From an uncultured Veillonellaceae bacterium (lineage in GTDB: Bacteria; Bacillota; Negativicutes; Veillonellales; Veillonellaceae), in NCBI GenBank assembly GCA_945867815.1, contig CAMBIX010000007.1:1-64000 (forward strand): 64,000 nt of DNA, in the 5' to 3' direction. The number at the start of each line of letters is the position of its first letter. The first letter of the stretch is position 1. The translations under genes were made by a program, and so were the position numbers. Under the pieces are notes generated by a model. The model saw only the letters and a list, made by a program, of their open reading frames with translations. It made no database searches and was not told where the DNA came from. This document shows, in pieces, positions 1 to 10,293 of this stretch.

Positions 1-62
<62 letters not shown>

Positions 63-165
63 CCGATTATATATTTCATTTATTATAAATCAATAGTTAC
101 TCTTACTTATTTTATGACCCTATGAGCCTTTTCCGATTGATGAGCTTAGTATATATGATTTAACA

Positions 166-201
166 ATACCATGTATGTAGCTATAGCTACATACATGGTA
201 T
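166..201. repeat. 36-bp perfect palindrome
   Basis: Two 18-nt arms, beginning ATACCATGTATGTAG, are exact reverse complements with no spacer. It could act as a bidirectional terminator, although the T-run that follows is short (TTTATT), or as a protein-binding site. It lies upstream of sfsA in an otherwise featureless gap. Confidence 0.7.
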
Positions 202-549
202 TTATTCACTCTTTCCCCAAGAAATTTCGCCCTTTTGACAGTTACTAATAGCTTAACCTCTTAGCAAGGCAACTCTATATCATTAAGAGTCTATCCCCTA
301 CTCTTACAAATAGTTCCCGTCCCTTTTTAGCAACAGAAAAACAATCGAAACTGTCTTTTTTACTATGCTATACTTATACCATATAATTCAGCACTAAACT
401 GGCTCATACAGTAAGTAAAATAACTCTATTACAAATAAAGCCTGTCAATGGCTGACTCAATAAAAAATAGAGTTAGCTACCTAGTAAATTTTTCAATACA
501 AAAGCTTATATACCGTGCGCACACGAATACATTAAACCAAGGAGTACTC

Positions 550-1698
550 ATGAAAGTCTTATACGACACTGTCCTTACCGCTACCTATATAAAACGTCCC
601 AATCGTTTCGTTATTGAAGTTTCTCTTAATGGCAAGACAGAACTAGCTCATCTGCCTAACCCTGGCCGCATGTGGGAATTACTCTTTCCAGGCGTTCCCC
701 TCTACCTCGTACCACACACAGCACCTTCTGCTAAGACTAAGTACCGCATCATCGGCATTGAACGCCAGCAAACACCAATTATGCTAGACACTAATTATAG
801 TAACGACGTAGCTGACTATTTAATTAATACCAAGCAAATACCAGGCTGGGAAGACTGGCACGTCTTACGCCGTGAATACACCGTAGGCCACAGCCGCTTT
901 GATTTACTTTTGTCTAACGCTAAAAAAGAGCAATTTTTAGTTGAAGTTAAATCCTGTACCTTATTTAGCCAAAGAGGCGCCATGTTCCCTGATGCTATTA
1001 CCGAACGTGGCCGTAAACACTTACTTCACCTAGCCGCTCTGCAAGAACAAGGCTATAAAACAGGCCTTCTCCTTCTCGTCCAATGGGATAAAGCCCAATG
1101 GTTCCTACCTGACTACCATACAGACTTAGCCTTTGCCCAAACCTTTCAAAACGTTGCGCCTAAACTTGACTGGAAAGCGCTGGCCCTTACTTGGACCAAA
1201 GACTTTACCATGCCAAATGTCTCTCACCTTTGTACCTATCCTAAGCAAATACTAAACCATGAAGCTCACAACGCTGGTGATTATCTTTTTATTATGAAAT
1301 TAGCTAATGATAAAAATCTATCTATCGGGCACAAAGGCCTTATGCACTTTCCTTCTGGCTACTATATCTATATAGGCTCTGCTAAGGCTAACCTAGATAA
1401 ACGCTTAGACCACCATAAACGCAAACGTAAAAATAAGCATTGGCACCTAGACTACTTACGCAATGAATGCCAAGTCATTGCCGGCCTCCCTATCCGCACC
1501 GCCGATGACCTTGAATGCAGCTTAGCTCAATCTGTCAAAAAAATAGCTGATTGGGAAATCAAAGGCTTCGGCTGCACCGATTGCCATTGCTCATCCCATT
1601 TATTCGGTATGAGCAATAATCCCATTCACGATAAAAACTTTATGCAAGTCGTAGAAGACTACCGTATGAATCGGCTAGATAGGTTAATAGGCATATAA
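550..1698 (+). CDS. sfsA: SfsA-DUF123 fusion protein
   Basis: The first ~230 residues are an SfsA family protein (sugar fermentation stimulation protein, a nuclease-fold DNA-binding protein). The signature HLPNPGRM is near residues 34-41 and the nuclease-like pattern RFDLLL followed by FLVEVKSCT lies around residues 117-137. The last ~135 residues match DUF123, a GIY-YIG-like domain, with YYIYIGSA and HWHLDYL. The frame is open back to 448, but ATG 550 is preceded by GGAGTACTC, a good ribosome binding site, so I start there (382 residues). The two domains also occur as separate proteins, and their joint substrate is unknown. It converges on the restriction locus. Confidence 0.88.
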   Translation: MKVLYDTVLTATYIKRPNRFVIEVSLNGKTELAHLPNPGRMWELLFPGVPLYLVPHTAPSAKTKYRIIGIERQQTPIMLDTNYSNDVADYLINTKQIPGWEDWHVLRREYTVGHSRFDLLLSNAKKEQFLVEVKSCTLFSQRGAMFPDAITERGRKHLLHLAALQEQGYKTGLLLLVQWDKAQWFLPDYHTDLAFAQTFQNVAPKLDWKALALTWTKDFTMPNVSHLCTYPKQILNHEAHNAGDYLFIMKLANDKNLSIGHKGLMHFPSGYYIYIGSAKANLDKRLDHHKRKRKNKHWHLDYLRNECQVIAGLPIRTADDLECSLAQSVKKIADWEIKGFGCTDCHCSSHLFGMSNNPIHDKNFMQVVEDYRMNRLDRLIGI

Positions 1699-1871
1699 AA
1701 AACTAATACCCAATCATGCTCAACTCTAATAGCATACTTCTCTTGTCCTACACTAGGTATAGATCTATCAACACTCATTTTCGTAAATAAAAGCTTATCT
1801 GCTATCTCTGATGGATACCTTGCCTTTATATCAGCCGCTTTAATATCTGCTACCTTAACAGATAATGTCAA
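1659..1871 (-). CDS. small ORF downstream of hsdM, unrecognised
   Basis: A 70-codon ORF begins with TTG 1871, shortly after the hsdM stop and on the same strand. AGGGAG is placed about seven bases upstream of the TTG. Its last 13 codons overlap the 3' end of the convergent sfsA gene. The predicted product has no motif that I recognise. The ribosome binding site argues for translation, while the short length, TTG start and overlap argue against it. It could be the remnant of a longer restriction-locus gene. Confidence 0.25.
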   Translation of the reverse strand: MTLSVKVADIKAADIKARYPSEIADKLLFTKMSVDRSIPSVGQEKYAIRVEHDWVLVFYMPINLSSRFIR

Positions 1872-1891
1872 AAAATTACTCCCTAATTTCC

Positions 1892-3499
1892 CTATTCTTT
1901 AATCCCCAACAAAGCCATCTGTTCAGCCACTTCTTTTTCTAACTTAGCAATTTCTGCCTCATCCTCTTTTAACATACGATTAACAGCCACCAAATCTATT
2001 TCTTCTTCCTCTTCAAACGTATCTACATAACGAGGAATATTTAAGTTATAATCATTATCCTTAATCTCATCTAAAGAGGCAACATGAGCATACTTGTCTA
2101 CATCCTGTCGTTGCTTATACGTTTCTATAATTTTATCAATATGTTCCTGACCAAGATTATTCTGATTTTTGCTCTTGATAAATTCTCGACTCGCATCAAT
2201 GAACAAAATATCCCTACGAAGACGATTCTTCTTAAAAACTAAAATTGTTGTCGGAATACTTGTACCATAAAACAAATTAGCCGGCAATCCAATAACTGCA
2301 TCTAAATAATTCTTATCAATTAGAGCTTTACGAATCACACCTTCAGCAGCACCACGGAATAAAACACCATGTGGCAACACAATAGCCATTGTTCCTTTGA
2401 CATTTAAATGATATAAACTATGAAGAATAAAAGCATAATCTGCCTTAGACGCCGGCGCTAATTTTCCATAATCACTAAAACGAGGATCTTTCATCCGATT
2501 ACTATTATTATCCCACTTAGCAGAATAAGGCGGATTGGCTACCACTGCATCAAACGAACGCGGCCGATCTATACCGCTAGCATCAGGTCCATCTGGCCAA
2601 TCTCTATCTAAAGTGTTCCCATTACGCAAGTCCATATTATTATACGTAACACCATGCATCATTAAATTCATACGAGCTAAATTATAGGTTACCGTATTAA
2701 GCTCCTGTCCATAAAAATGCACAACACCTTGCTTATCCCCATTAGGCACTTCATTACGAACTGTCAGCAATAAAGATCCTGACCCCATAGTTGGGTCATA
2801 TACAGTAAAAGATTCATCCTCTTTTCTTGATGGCAAATCAAAGGTAACTAACTTTGACAAAATGATACTAACTTCATGAGGCGTATAAAATTCGCCCCCC
2901 TTCTTACCTGCATTAGCTGCAAACATCTTAATCAAATACTCATAAATTTCCCCCAATATATCTCGTCCCGCATCATCCTTATACTCAATCTGATCCAACT
3001 TAGATACCACTGCATTTAAAGTCTTAATTCGTCCTGTTGTCGTTGTCCCTAACCCAGTATTTCCTAAATTAACACTATTAAAAATTCCTCTAAAATCACT
3101 AGCTGCTTCCTTATTAAGCTCAGCATTTTTATCAAAATTATCAATCAATCGTTGATAATCACTAGGTGCCACACGACCATTATGAATATTATCCGTTAAA
3201 GAAGCCCATGTATCTTCTGGATTAATGGCATAACCTAATTCATTTGTTATATCTTTAAGGCAATCAGCTAACCCAATATCCCCAACTAGTGCCTTATAAG
3301 CCTCATTAACACTTTGCCCTTCAACCGGATCTACTAAACCACCTTCCACTAAATAATCTTCCTGCCTTAATGATAAGTACTTATAAAACAAAAAAGGTAA
3401 AATATAGTCCTTAAACGAACTAGCATCCATAGTCCCCCGTAAATCATTGGCTATTGCCCATAACTGATCTGATATATTTTGTGCTTTTGACTGTGCCAT
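1892..3499 (-). CDS. hsdM: type I restriction-modification DNA methyltransferase HsdM
   Basis: This is the modification subunit that transfers methyl groups from SAM to adenine at the site chosen by HsdS. The helical HsdM N-terminal domain fills roughly residues 8-140. The SAM-binding motif I (DPTMGSGS) is near residue 235 and the catalytic NPPY motif near residue 322, followed by the usual C-terminal HsdS-contact helices. The length of 535 residues is normal. ATG 3499 has AAAGGAT upstream. It is the last large gene of the leftward hsdR-hsdS-hsdM locus, 102 nt after hsdS. M plus S alone could still methylate even though hsdR is broken. Confidence 0.95.
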   Translation of the reverse strand: MAQSKAQNISDQLWAIANDLRGTMDASSFKDYILPFLFYKYLSLRQEDYLVEGGLVDPVEGQSVNEAYKALVGDIGLADCLKDITNELGYAINPEDTWASLTDNIHNGRVAPSDYQRLIDNFDKNAELNKEAASDFRGIFNSVNLGNTGLGTTTTGRIKTLNAVVSKLDQIEYKDDAGRDILGEIYEYLIKMFAANAGKKGGEFYTPHEVSIILSKLVTFDLPSRKEDESFTVYDPTMGSGSLLLTVRNEVPNGDKQGVVHFYGQELNTVTYNLARMNLMMHGVTYNNMDLRNGNTLDRDWPDGPDASGIDRPRSFDAVVANPPYSAKWDNNSNRMKDPRFSDYGKLAPASKADYAFILHSLYHLNVKGTMAIVLPHGVLFRGAAEGVIRKALIDKNYLDAVIGLPANLFYGTSIPTTILVFKKNRLRRDILFIDASREFIKSKNQNNLGQEHIDKIIETYKQRQDVDKYAHVASLDEIKDNDYNLNIPRYVDTFEEEEEIDLVAVNRMLKEDEAEIAKLEKEVAEQMALLGIKE

Positions 3500-3601
3500 A
3501 TTCTATCCTTTCTACAGTTATAGTCACACCTATCCATAACTGCCTATCTATTACAAATCTATCCATGCCCATATTCAATAGATTCTACGAATACTAATTA
3601 C

Positions 3602-4849
3602 TTAAACAAACATCTGTTGTAACAAGGCTTTTTTCTGTAATTGTAAATGCTCTATTTTACGCTGCTGAAGACTAATATTTTGATTCATTATTTTAATTAA
3701 ATTAGCTATTTTTACTTGCTCAGCTAAATTAGGAACGATCAGCTCTAATTTATTAAAATCTTTCATATTATAATTTAATCGACCATCACCAGTTGACATT
3801 CTTATTGCATATTTCTTATGCTGCATTGTATTAAAATATGTCGCTAAAAATTGAGGATTCAATATTTTAGCATCAACTCTAGTATTTATAGTCGCAAAAC
3901 CAATCGCCCCTTCTTCCTTTTTAGTAACTACTGATGAAGTTCCTATGTCACCTGTATGTACTGTTACTACATCACCTATTTTTAATTTCCTACTTTTGTT
4001 TTTCTCTGCAAATTCTTCATCTAAATATATTGGCTTATCAGAAAATTTAAATTGATTATCCCTTATATCAGAATTTCGTATTAAAAGAATACCCTTATCT
4101 TTATAATTTTTTGTCATAGTCGTTACTAAGCCAATAAATGTAGTAGCAATATCTATCAATTTATATTTTTCCCATGATTCCGTAAATCCAGGAAAACGAA
4201 GTTCTGGGTACTTCTCTCCTTTTTTAGGAAAGAGTTTTTGCAATAACGCTTTCTTCTTTAATTGTAAGTGTTCTAACTTACGCTGATGAAGGGTTATATC
4301 TTTCTGCAATATATCTAAAATTTCTGAAATTTTCTGTTGTTCTTTATATTTAGGAAAAACTACCTCTCCAAGTAAAGCATTCTTATCTGAAACCTTCATA
4401 TCATTCTTAGCACCTTTATTAACTAAAGGTTTCAAATATCGATTCAGACGATTATTTAAGCAAAAGTAATATTCTATAAAACGACTATCTACATATTTCT
4501 TAGGTATATAAACTGCATACAAAGTAGAAACTATCCCTGGCACATCTCTATTACTTTTTATTATTCCATAAGGATTACTTTTTAATGGTGATTTAGTATA
4601 AACAATATCATTAGTATTAACAATTCCATAATTTAAAACGGAAGCTCCCGCAAAAGAACGCCCTTGAAATTTAATCTGATTAATAATCCCTTTTTCACCT
4701 GAAACAGATAATACATCTTTTTTAGAGAATTTATTCTCTAAATTTTTTTTAGTAGATACTTCAAGATAATAATTCAACTTTCGCTGTTCCCAATCGTCAG
4801 TAAATCCAGGGAATCGTAATTTCGGTACTTTACGTTTTTTTTCTTTCAT
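3602..4849 (-). CDS. hsdS: type I restriction specificity subunit HsdS
   Basis: HsdS recognises the bipartite target sequence. Its 415 residues show two target recognition domains, each introduced by a similar segment (KLRFPGFTDDWEQ near residue 11 and ELRFPGFTESWEK near residue 217). Each is followed by a conserved helical spacer (HQRKLEHLQLKKKALLQ and LQQRKIEHLQLQKKALLQ). This internal duplication is the classic HsdS plan and allows domain exchange by recombination. GGAGGGAT precedes ATG 4849, and the gene begins 16 nt after the end of the hsdR frame. The first domain is Lys/Asn-rich and AT-rich relative to hsdM, as is common for exchanged TRDs. Confidence 0.93.
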   Translation of the reverse strand: MKEKKRKVPKLRFPGFTDDWEQRKLNYYLEVSTKKNLENKFSKKDVLSVSGEKGIINQIKFQGRSFAGASVLNYGIVNTNDIVYTKSPLKSNPYGIIKSNRDVPGIVSTLYAVYIPKKYVDSRFIEYYFCLNNRLNRYLKPLVNKGAKNDMKVSDKNALLGEVVFPKYKEQQKISEILDILQKDITLHQRKLEHLQLKKKALLQKLFPKKGEKYPELRFPGFTESWEKYKLIDIATTFIGLVTTMTKNYKDKGILLIRNSDIRDNQFKFSDKPIYLDEEFAEKNKSRKLKIGDVVTVHTGDIGTSSVVTKKEEGAIGFATINTRVDAKILNPQFLATYFNTMQHKKYAIRMSTGDGRLNYNMKDFNKLELIVPNLAEQVKIANLIKIMNQNISLQQRKIEHLQLQKKALLQQMFV

Positions 4850-4864
4850 TATCTTATCCCTCCT

Positions 4865-7800
4865 TTACTGTTCATTTATATAAGCATCAGCTAAATTGTA
4901 TATGGCATCTACTAACTCATTACCATATTTAATTTTGTTAAAACCGGCAATATGCTTATCTTGTGCTTTTATCTGATACACAGCACGTGCTTCTCTCTTT
5001 AACTGACTAATACGGCCTGCATTATCTAAATCACGTCGCCCTTCTATGTGATAACTAAATAAGTGTACCAATTCCTCACTACTAATACTGTCAGCAATAC
5101 CCCATTTATTACGAAAGGCTGTAATCTTATCCTCTGCAACTTGTTTACTAATCTCTTCTACCAAGGCATTGCCAGATAAAATAGAAATTTTACCTTTTTG
5201 CCCCTTGTTTACCTGATAGTTTCCTGTATAAATTGCATCAGCCGCCTTATTAACTTTCTGTGCAAACCGTCGATTGAGCAAGGACAAGGCAAAATCATTA
5301 ATTTGTTTTTTTACCTGCTTTGCTTCTTGCATCCGTTCTTCATAAACAGCATTTACTAATTCTTCTAATAAATCAGTTAAATAATCATAATTTACATCTA
5401 TATCTTTTACATGCGTCATTTTTAACTCTATCTGTATGACCGGCACTTTCTTTTCTTCAGCCAATCGCTCTTTTAACTGATTATATAAAGTTGTCGTTAA
5501 TAGCCGTTCTTGGTCTGGTTCCATTCCTAATGCTCTAACTAAAGCATCTGGGTCATCATAATCAAAACCTATCGTATCACCATCAAGGATTGTACTGTCA
5601 TATTGCTTTAATTTAGCCATACCAGAACTATATTGCCTCATAAGATGTAGCATTTTTTCCTGCTTCCGTTCGTTAGGTGGCACTTCTGTAAAATTATCCG
5701 TAACATCTGCTAACTGCTTGACAATTTCTTTTACTTCATCTAATTGCTCTTTAAAAGGTTTTGCCAATATCTTATCCTCAACAAGTGTATCTATTAATTC
5801 CTGTTCATTGGCTGAATCTCGATTTGCATAAATAGCTAGCGCTTTATTCATTAATTCTTCATTATGCTTAGGCCAACGATAGTTGACAATGCGCCCCCAC
5901 GGCTTACTTAAATTGTCTGCAATTCGATTAGTGCGTGAATAAGCCTGTATTAATTGAGCATTTTGCAAGGTACGATCAACATACAAGGTATTTAACTGCG
6001 GTGCGTCAAACCCCGTCAAGAGTTGGTCTACAACAATAACTAGATCTAAATACTGTTTATCCTTAGCTGTACGATTTAATCGCATAATCACATCTTGCAT
6101 ATATCCTTCTGTATCATCAAGCCCAAACTGTGTCCCAAACAAATGATTATGGTGTTGCATCGCCCGCCAGAGCCCATTATTAGCCTCTAACTGATTATCG
6201 CTATTGTTAGTCAGCTTGCTAAAAGTAATCCCAACTTTTAAGGTTGGATTCCCTTCTTTAGCTCGTTCCTGATTCACTCGTTCAAATTCATCAAAATACA
6301 TCATAGCCATAGGAGTACTAGCAGCATTACCACCTACATGTGTCGTCAACATCGCATTATAAGCCCCTTGATTCGAGCGATTGCGCCAATGTTTAAAAAT
6401 ATCTTCGACAACTAATTTTACATGATCTAAATTATTATCATAAAAACTAGGCTCTATCGCATCATCCATATCTTGTGGCGTTAAATGGTTGATTTTTTCT
6501 TGTATATCCCCATCAGTCCAATTAGGGTGTTTTTGTTTATAAAAAGCTGGCAAATACGTATCTTTTATGGCCTCTTCTGGAATTGTTGTTTCAAAGTCAA
6601 CTTTAAAGCCTATACATTTTTATCAGCAATCGCCTCTCTAATCGTATAGGCATGTAATAAAGAACCAAAAATATCCTTAGTTAAATTCTTAGACACATTA
6701 CCTTTAGCATCAAACATAGGCGTCCCCGTATAGCCAACCCAAGCAGCCCCCGTAAAAGCTTCTTGTAATTTTTTAAAGCTATCTCCGCCCGTTGAACGAT
6801 GTGCTTCATCTACAATAAAAACAAAGTGCTTATTAGGTACCTTAAAATTTTTCTGCTTAACTAAATGAATTAGTTTCTGTACGGAAGTAACAATAATGCC
6901 ATTACCTTTTTCATTTAGCTTGCGACGCAATGCACGTGTATTTTCCGTACCACTAACAGCATTAATATAACGTCCTTCTACTTCAATGGACCCTTCTGGG
7001 TCATACGCTTTATAGCTTGATTCCGTTTGTTTTGTTAAAGCAATCCGGTCAACAACAAAAACAACTTTATCGACTTGAGGCAACCGACTAGCCAACCAGG
7101 CCGTCTTAAAACTCGTAATTGTTTTTCCTGATCCTGTTGTATGCCAAATATAGCCTAATTTATTAATAGGTAGTTCAAAATCCGCCTGTTTAACCGCTTC
7201 TAATACAGCATTTGTCGCATATACTTGATAAGGACGCATAACCTTTAACGATTGCCGATTTTTAGTTCCATCAAGAATCATATAACTCGTAGCCATCTTA
7301 TGAGCCATTGGAATAGTTAAGAAAAAATTAGCAAACTCTTCCCATCTATACACAGTCTTATTCGTTTTCGGATTTTGCCATTCAAAAGCAAAATCCGAAT
7401 TAAAATCTTCAGCTGTTGTATTAGCCATATATTTAATACAGTTAGGTGTCATAGCAACAAGTATTTGTAAGGTAGAAAAGATATCTGTATATTGTCGCTC
7501 TTCAATATATTGCTGCATTTGATTAAGCGCTTCATTTATCTTATCTCCATCTATTTTTTCTTCAATCTGTATAATCGGTAGTCCATTAATAAGTAAGGTT
7601 GTATCAAAACGTCGATTTTCTCTACCTGAAATTTTACTAGGTCGTTCGATTTGTGTTACCACCTGATAAACGGTATTGCCTGCCCCCACTTGTTTTTGGT
7701 CAAATACCGTTAAATACACATGACGCCCATTATCTAAATCAATTTCAACTTGAGAAATTCCATTTATGCCATATAAGAATTGCCCAGCCTCATACGGTGT

Positions 7801-8088
7801 ATGTAAGTCTTCTATAATGCGCTTAACCTGTGCAAACTCCATATCACTTAAAGGCTCTTTTAGTATATCCTGATTATGCTCATATAAAATTTGTCGAAAA
7901 TTATCCCATAAAGCCTTTGTTGTTTTTATTTTTTTCTCATAAATCCAACGGTGTCTTTCTACTAATATTTTACTTAATTCATTATCATTTGATCCAACAA
8001 ATTCACCTGAAGTAATAAAATTAATAAGATCTTTTTCAAATTCTAATTCCTTTTGCCTTTCTTTCGCTTCCTTCTGACTTTGACTCAT
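4865..8088 (-). pseudogene. hsdR: type I restriction endonuclease HsdR, frameshifted
   Basis: HsdR supplies the ATP-dependent translocase and nuclease of a type I system. The 5' part (8088 down to 6610) has the nuclease motif IQIEEK near residue 173, Walker A TTGSGKT near 320, DEAH near 424 and GYTGTP. It then meets TAG at 6610-6612 just after AIADKNV. Reading in another frame from about 6609 restores IGFKVDFETTIPEEAIKDTY, which joins the 3' part (motor domain 2 and helical C-terminus, 562 residues from 6553). One missing base near 6610-6620, for example GTATTAGGC reduced to GTATAGGC, explains the break. The intact length would be about 1070 residues. It may be a true mutation or an indel error in the sequence. 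The start overlaps the upstream S-like gene by 4 nt. Confidence 0.9.
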
Positions 8089-8663
8089 TTCCCTATCCTC
8101 TCTAATTTAGCTAACTGTACTCGATACCTATTATCTGCAACCCGATGACGCAAGGCTTGTATTTTATTTTCTTTCCTATATATGTCTCCTATACGTGCCT
8201 GTATTGACAAAGCTGGCAATTTAGGTAATCTTAATTGTTTAATTAACTGTGTACTATAACGTATTACTTGACTCCCCTGCTGACTCTGTCTAATCTGCTT
8301 GCGAATAAACGGATGTTCATTAAACAAATATGTCATATACCACTTATTAATTGAATTCGTCTTCTTAGCTATCAATTCTACATAATTCTGCGTCCATGCA
8401 TATTGACTATGTATACTATCAACAATGGCAGCCTTCCCAGAAATGGTACTAATTAAAATCTGTCCTTCATAAGTGAGCCGTATATCCATATCTGTACGAA
8501 TTTCCTTGCCATTCATCTCTTCATTCTCTATACCCATTAAATCTTCATTTAACTCTTTTTGCCCATATATCTTGTATATAGGAGAAGCCTTATCAAATGA
8601 TTCTTTAATCCGTGATTGAAGAAGGCCACTCGTACAAGTATATACATCACCAATTGTTTGCAT
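8085..8663 (-). CDS. single-domain HsdS-like protein at the head of the restriction operon
   Basis: This 192-residue protein resembles one half of a restriction specificity subunit. It has a target-recognition-like domain (GKAAIVDS, YMTYLFNEHPFIR, SQVIRYSTQLIKQLRLP) followed by a short helical tail of the type that closes an HsdS TRD (LSIQARIGDIYRKENKIQAL). AAGGAGCAGGT precedes ATG 8663, and its stop overlaps the hsdR start, so the two are translationally coupled. It could be an extra half-specificity subunit, a donor of recognition domains, or a diverged protein unrelated to target choice. The family assignment rests on recognisable segments only. Confidence 0.6.
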   Translation of the reverse strand: MQTIGDVYTCTSGLLQSRIKESFDKASPIYKIYGQKELNEDLMGIENEEMNGKEIRTDMDIRLTYEGQILISTISGKAAIVDSIHSQYAWTQNYVELIAKKTNSINKWYMTYLFNEHPFIRKQIRQSQQGSQVIRYSTQLIKQLRLPKLPALSIQARIGDIYRKENKIQALRHRVADNRYRVQLAKLERIGK

Positions 8664-8752
8664 ACCTGCTCCTTTCGCTTTCAGTACACCTTCATTTATG
8701 CAATTAAACTTTAACTACGTCCTACTCTAATAATTGTTTTTAATCATTTACC

Positions 8753-8782
8753 CATATAGCCTATATCTTAAAAATATGTCAA
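8753..8782 (-). promoter_or_regulatory. candidate promoter of the restriction operon
   Basis: On the minus strand TTGACA (8777-8782) is followed after 18 nt by TATATG (8753-8758), about 90 nt upstream of the S-like gene. The surrounding gap 8664-9018 is very AT-rich and otherwise holds only the terminator at 8919-8950. Confidence 0.5.
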
Positions 8783-8918
8783 AATATTTTTAGTAATTTT
8801 TATAAATTACATTTGCAATATAATGATAGAAAAACTTTCTTTTCTCGTCAAGTAGATATTTGTAATTTTTATAAATTTCAATATAAATATTACAGAATAA
8901 ACTATTAGTAACTATAAC

Positions 8919-8950
8919 AAAAGGCCACTACTCAAAGTAGCGGCCTTTTA
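8919..8950 (-). terminator. intrinsic terminator of the OmpH/Skp gene
   Basis: On the minus strand AAAGGCCGCTACT, a short loop and AGTAGTGGCCTTT form a 13-bp stem with one mismatch, ending in a T-run. It lies about 70 nt beyond the stop codon of the 9019-9471 gene. Confidence 0.85.
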
Positions 8951-9018
8951 TATACCCGATTAAGCTATATATCCATCATAATTTACATATAGGCTTATAA
9001 TCAATTAAAAGATATTCC

Positions 9019-9471
9019 TTATTTTACAGCATTAACAACATCGTTAGTAATATCTACTACTTGGCTATCTTGTGGTGCAGATACGATAACACGAGGGTCA
9101 TCAACAACGATATCTAATTTCTTCTGTTCGCGAATAGCATTAATTTTGTTACTGATTGTCGTCAACATGCCATCAAAAATCTTATTTTCTGCAGCATTTG
9201 CTTTTTCAACTAATGGTACTACATTAGCATTATAGGCGCTCTGCTGCTGTTCTTTATCATTCATCTTCTGAATCTTATTCATTTCTTTCTGAATCTGTGG
9301 TGTATATTCAGCTTCTACTTTTTTAGCCTGCATTTCTAAAGCGCCATAACCAGGATAAGCCTGTACAACCTGAGAAATATTAACAACACCGATATTTGTA
9401 GCACCAGCCAATGCTGTTACACCCATAGTACCAGCAATAGCCAACGTCATAACCTTTTCACGTAAATTCAT
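9019..9471 (-). CDS. OmpH/Skp family periplasmic chaperone
   Basis: The protein begins with a signal peptide (MNLREKVMTLAIAGTMGVTALAG), followed by an OmpH/Skp body. The body has a short beta segment (NIGVVNISQVVQAYPGY), a long charged helical arm and a closing beta segment (LDIVVDDPRVIVSAP). Skp chaperones carry outer-membrane proteins through the periplasm, which points to a diderm cell envelope. The frame extends upstream to 9537, but AGGAGGAAATTGGGA precedes ATG 9471, giving 150 residues, normal for the family. It stands alone, with its own terminator downstream. Confidence 0.88.
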   Translation of the reverse strand: MNLREKVMTLAIAGTMGVTALAGATNIGVVNISQVVQAYPGYGALEMQAKKVEAEYTPQIQKEMNKIQKMNDKEQQQSAYNANVVPLVEKANAAENKIFDGMLTTISNKINAIREQKKLDIVVDDPRVIVSAPQDSQVVDITNDVVNAVK

Positions 9472-9737
9472 TCCCAATTTCCTCCTTGTGGGTATAGATT
9501 TATAAATTACTATTATTATACCAAACTTTATCTCCATCTACAATAACAATAGTCTGTACGCTAGGCATCTTTTATGAGTATGCCCGTAATATACCTTCCA
9601 AATATGAACACATTATGAATCGCCACCCATTTAAGATACCCTCACCCTTACTTCGCTATAACGTAGATAAAGCCCCCTCTTCCCGTCAAAGAGCCTTGCC
9701 ATTTAAGATATCACATCCTCTTACATTTTATTAATCT

Positions 9738-9873
9738 AAAACGGCATACATATATCTACTAAGGGCTATATGTCAAGAAGCGTCAACCATTCCTGTAGGC
9801 GACCTGACGTAGGCTTGAGCCCTAAGGAATGCGTTGACGCTTCCGTCTTATAACACAGTATATATGCCGTTTT
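9738..9873 (-). repeat. structured 3' element, family A copy 1
   Basis: A 67-nt hairpin (9777-9843) has 11-bp outer arms GAAGCGTCAAC/GTTGACGCTTC and an inner ATTCCT/AGGAAT stem around a conserved core. It is nested inside a further 11-bp inverted repeat (9738-9748 and 9863-9873). Read on the minus strand it differs by about one base in the 67-nt unit from the copy at 41126-41192. It lies just downstream of the gerW gene in that gene's direction and ends TTTT, so it probably acts as its terminator. The rest of the gap 9472-9901 shows nothing else I can name. Confidence 0.85.
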
Positions 9874-9901
9874 CTAATTATAAAAGCAAGAAAACATCGT
9901 C

Positions 9902-10273
9902 TTACTTCATTTCTTCGTCATTAATATAGACGTACTTATCTTTTTTCAATTTGGAAATGATTTCAGGAACCATGCCAATCAAACGATCGAACCCACTATA
10001 TTTAGCTGAACCTTTAATATTGAACAATTCAACTCGTTCACCCTTAATAACAAGAACGGCACTTGGTTCTACCTTGGCACCGCCGCCACCACCACCGCAG
10101 TTACCTGTACCATTATGACCACCTGTACCAAAGCCCATAGTCACATCAACAAAAGGAACCAAAGTAGCGTCACCAATTTTAACAGCTTCACCAACAACCG
10201 TTTCTACTTTAATCATATCTTTGAATTTTTCAAAAATAGGTTCTAAATTTTCTTTTACAAAATTGCCTTCCAT
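9902..10273 (-). CDS. GerW/YtfJ family sporulation-type protein
   Basis: A 123-residue protein of the Spore_YtfJ (GerW) family. It has the typical opening KFKDMIKVETVVGEAVKIGDATLVPFVDVTMGFGTGG, shown here in part as TVVGEAVKIGDATLVP, then a glycine-rich loop (GNCGGGGGGAK). A beta-rich tail with AVLVIKGERVELFNIKG follows. In endospore formers the family affects germination, but here it is in a bacterium that shows no sporulation programme in this window. It directly follows a DUF2953 gene, the same pairing as ytfI-ytfJ in Bacillus, so the pair is an ancestral unit whose role here is unknown. Confidence 0.85.
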   Translation of the reverse strand: MEGNFVKENLEPIFEKFKDMIKVETVVGEAVKIGDATLVPFVDVTMGFGTGGHNGTGNCGGGGGGAKVEPSAVLVIKGERVELFNIKGSAKYSGFDRLIGMVPEIISKLKKDKYVYINDEEMK

Positions 10274-10293
10274 TTAAATTCCTCCTATGAGAT

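Noticed and set aside
4865-8088. Two separate genes encoding a split HsdR
   Set aside because: Sequence between the two frames encodes HsdR-like residues in the shifted frame, and the second part has no ribosome binding site at its first ATG, so a frameshift is the simpler explanation.
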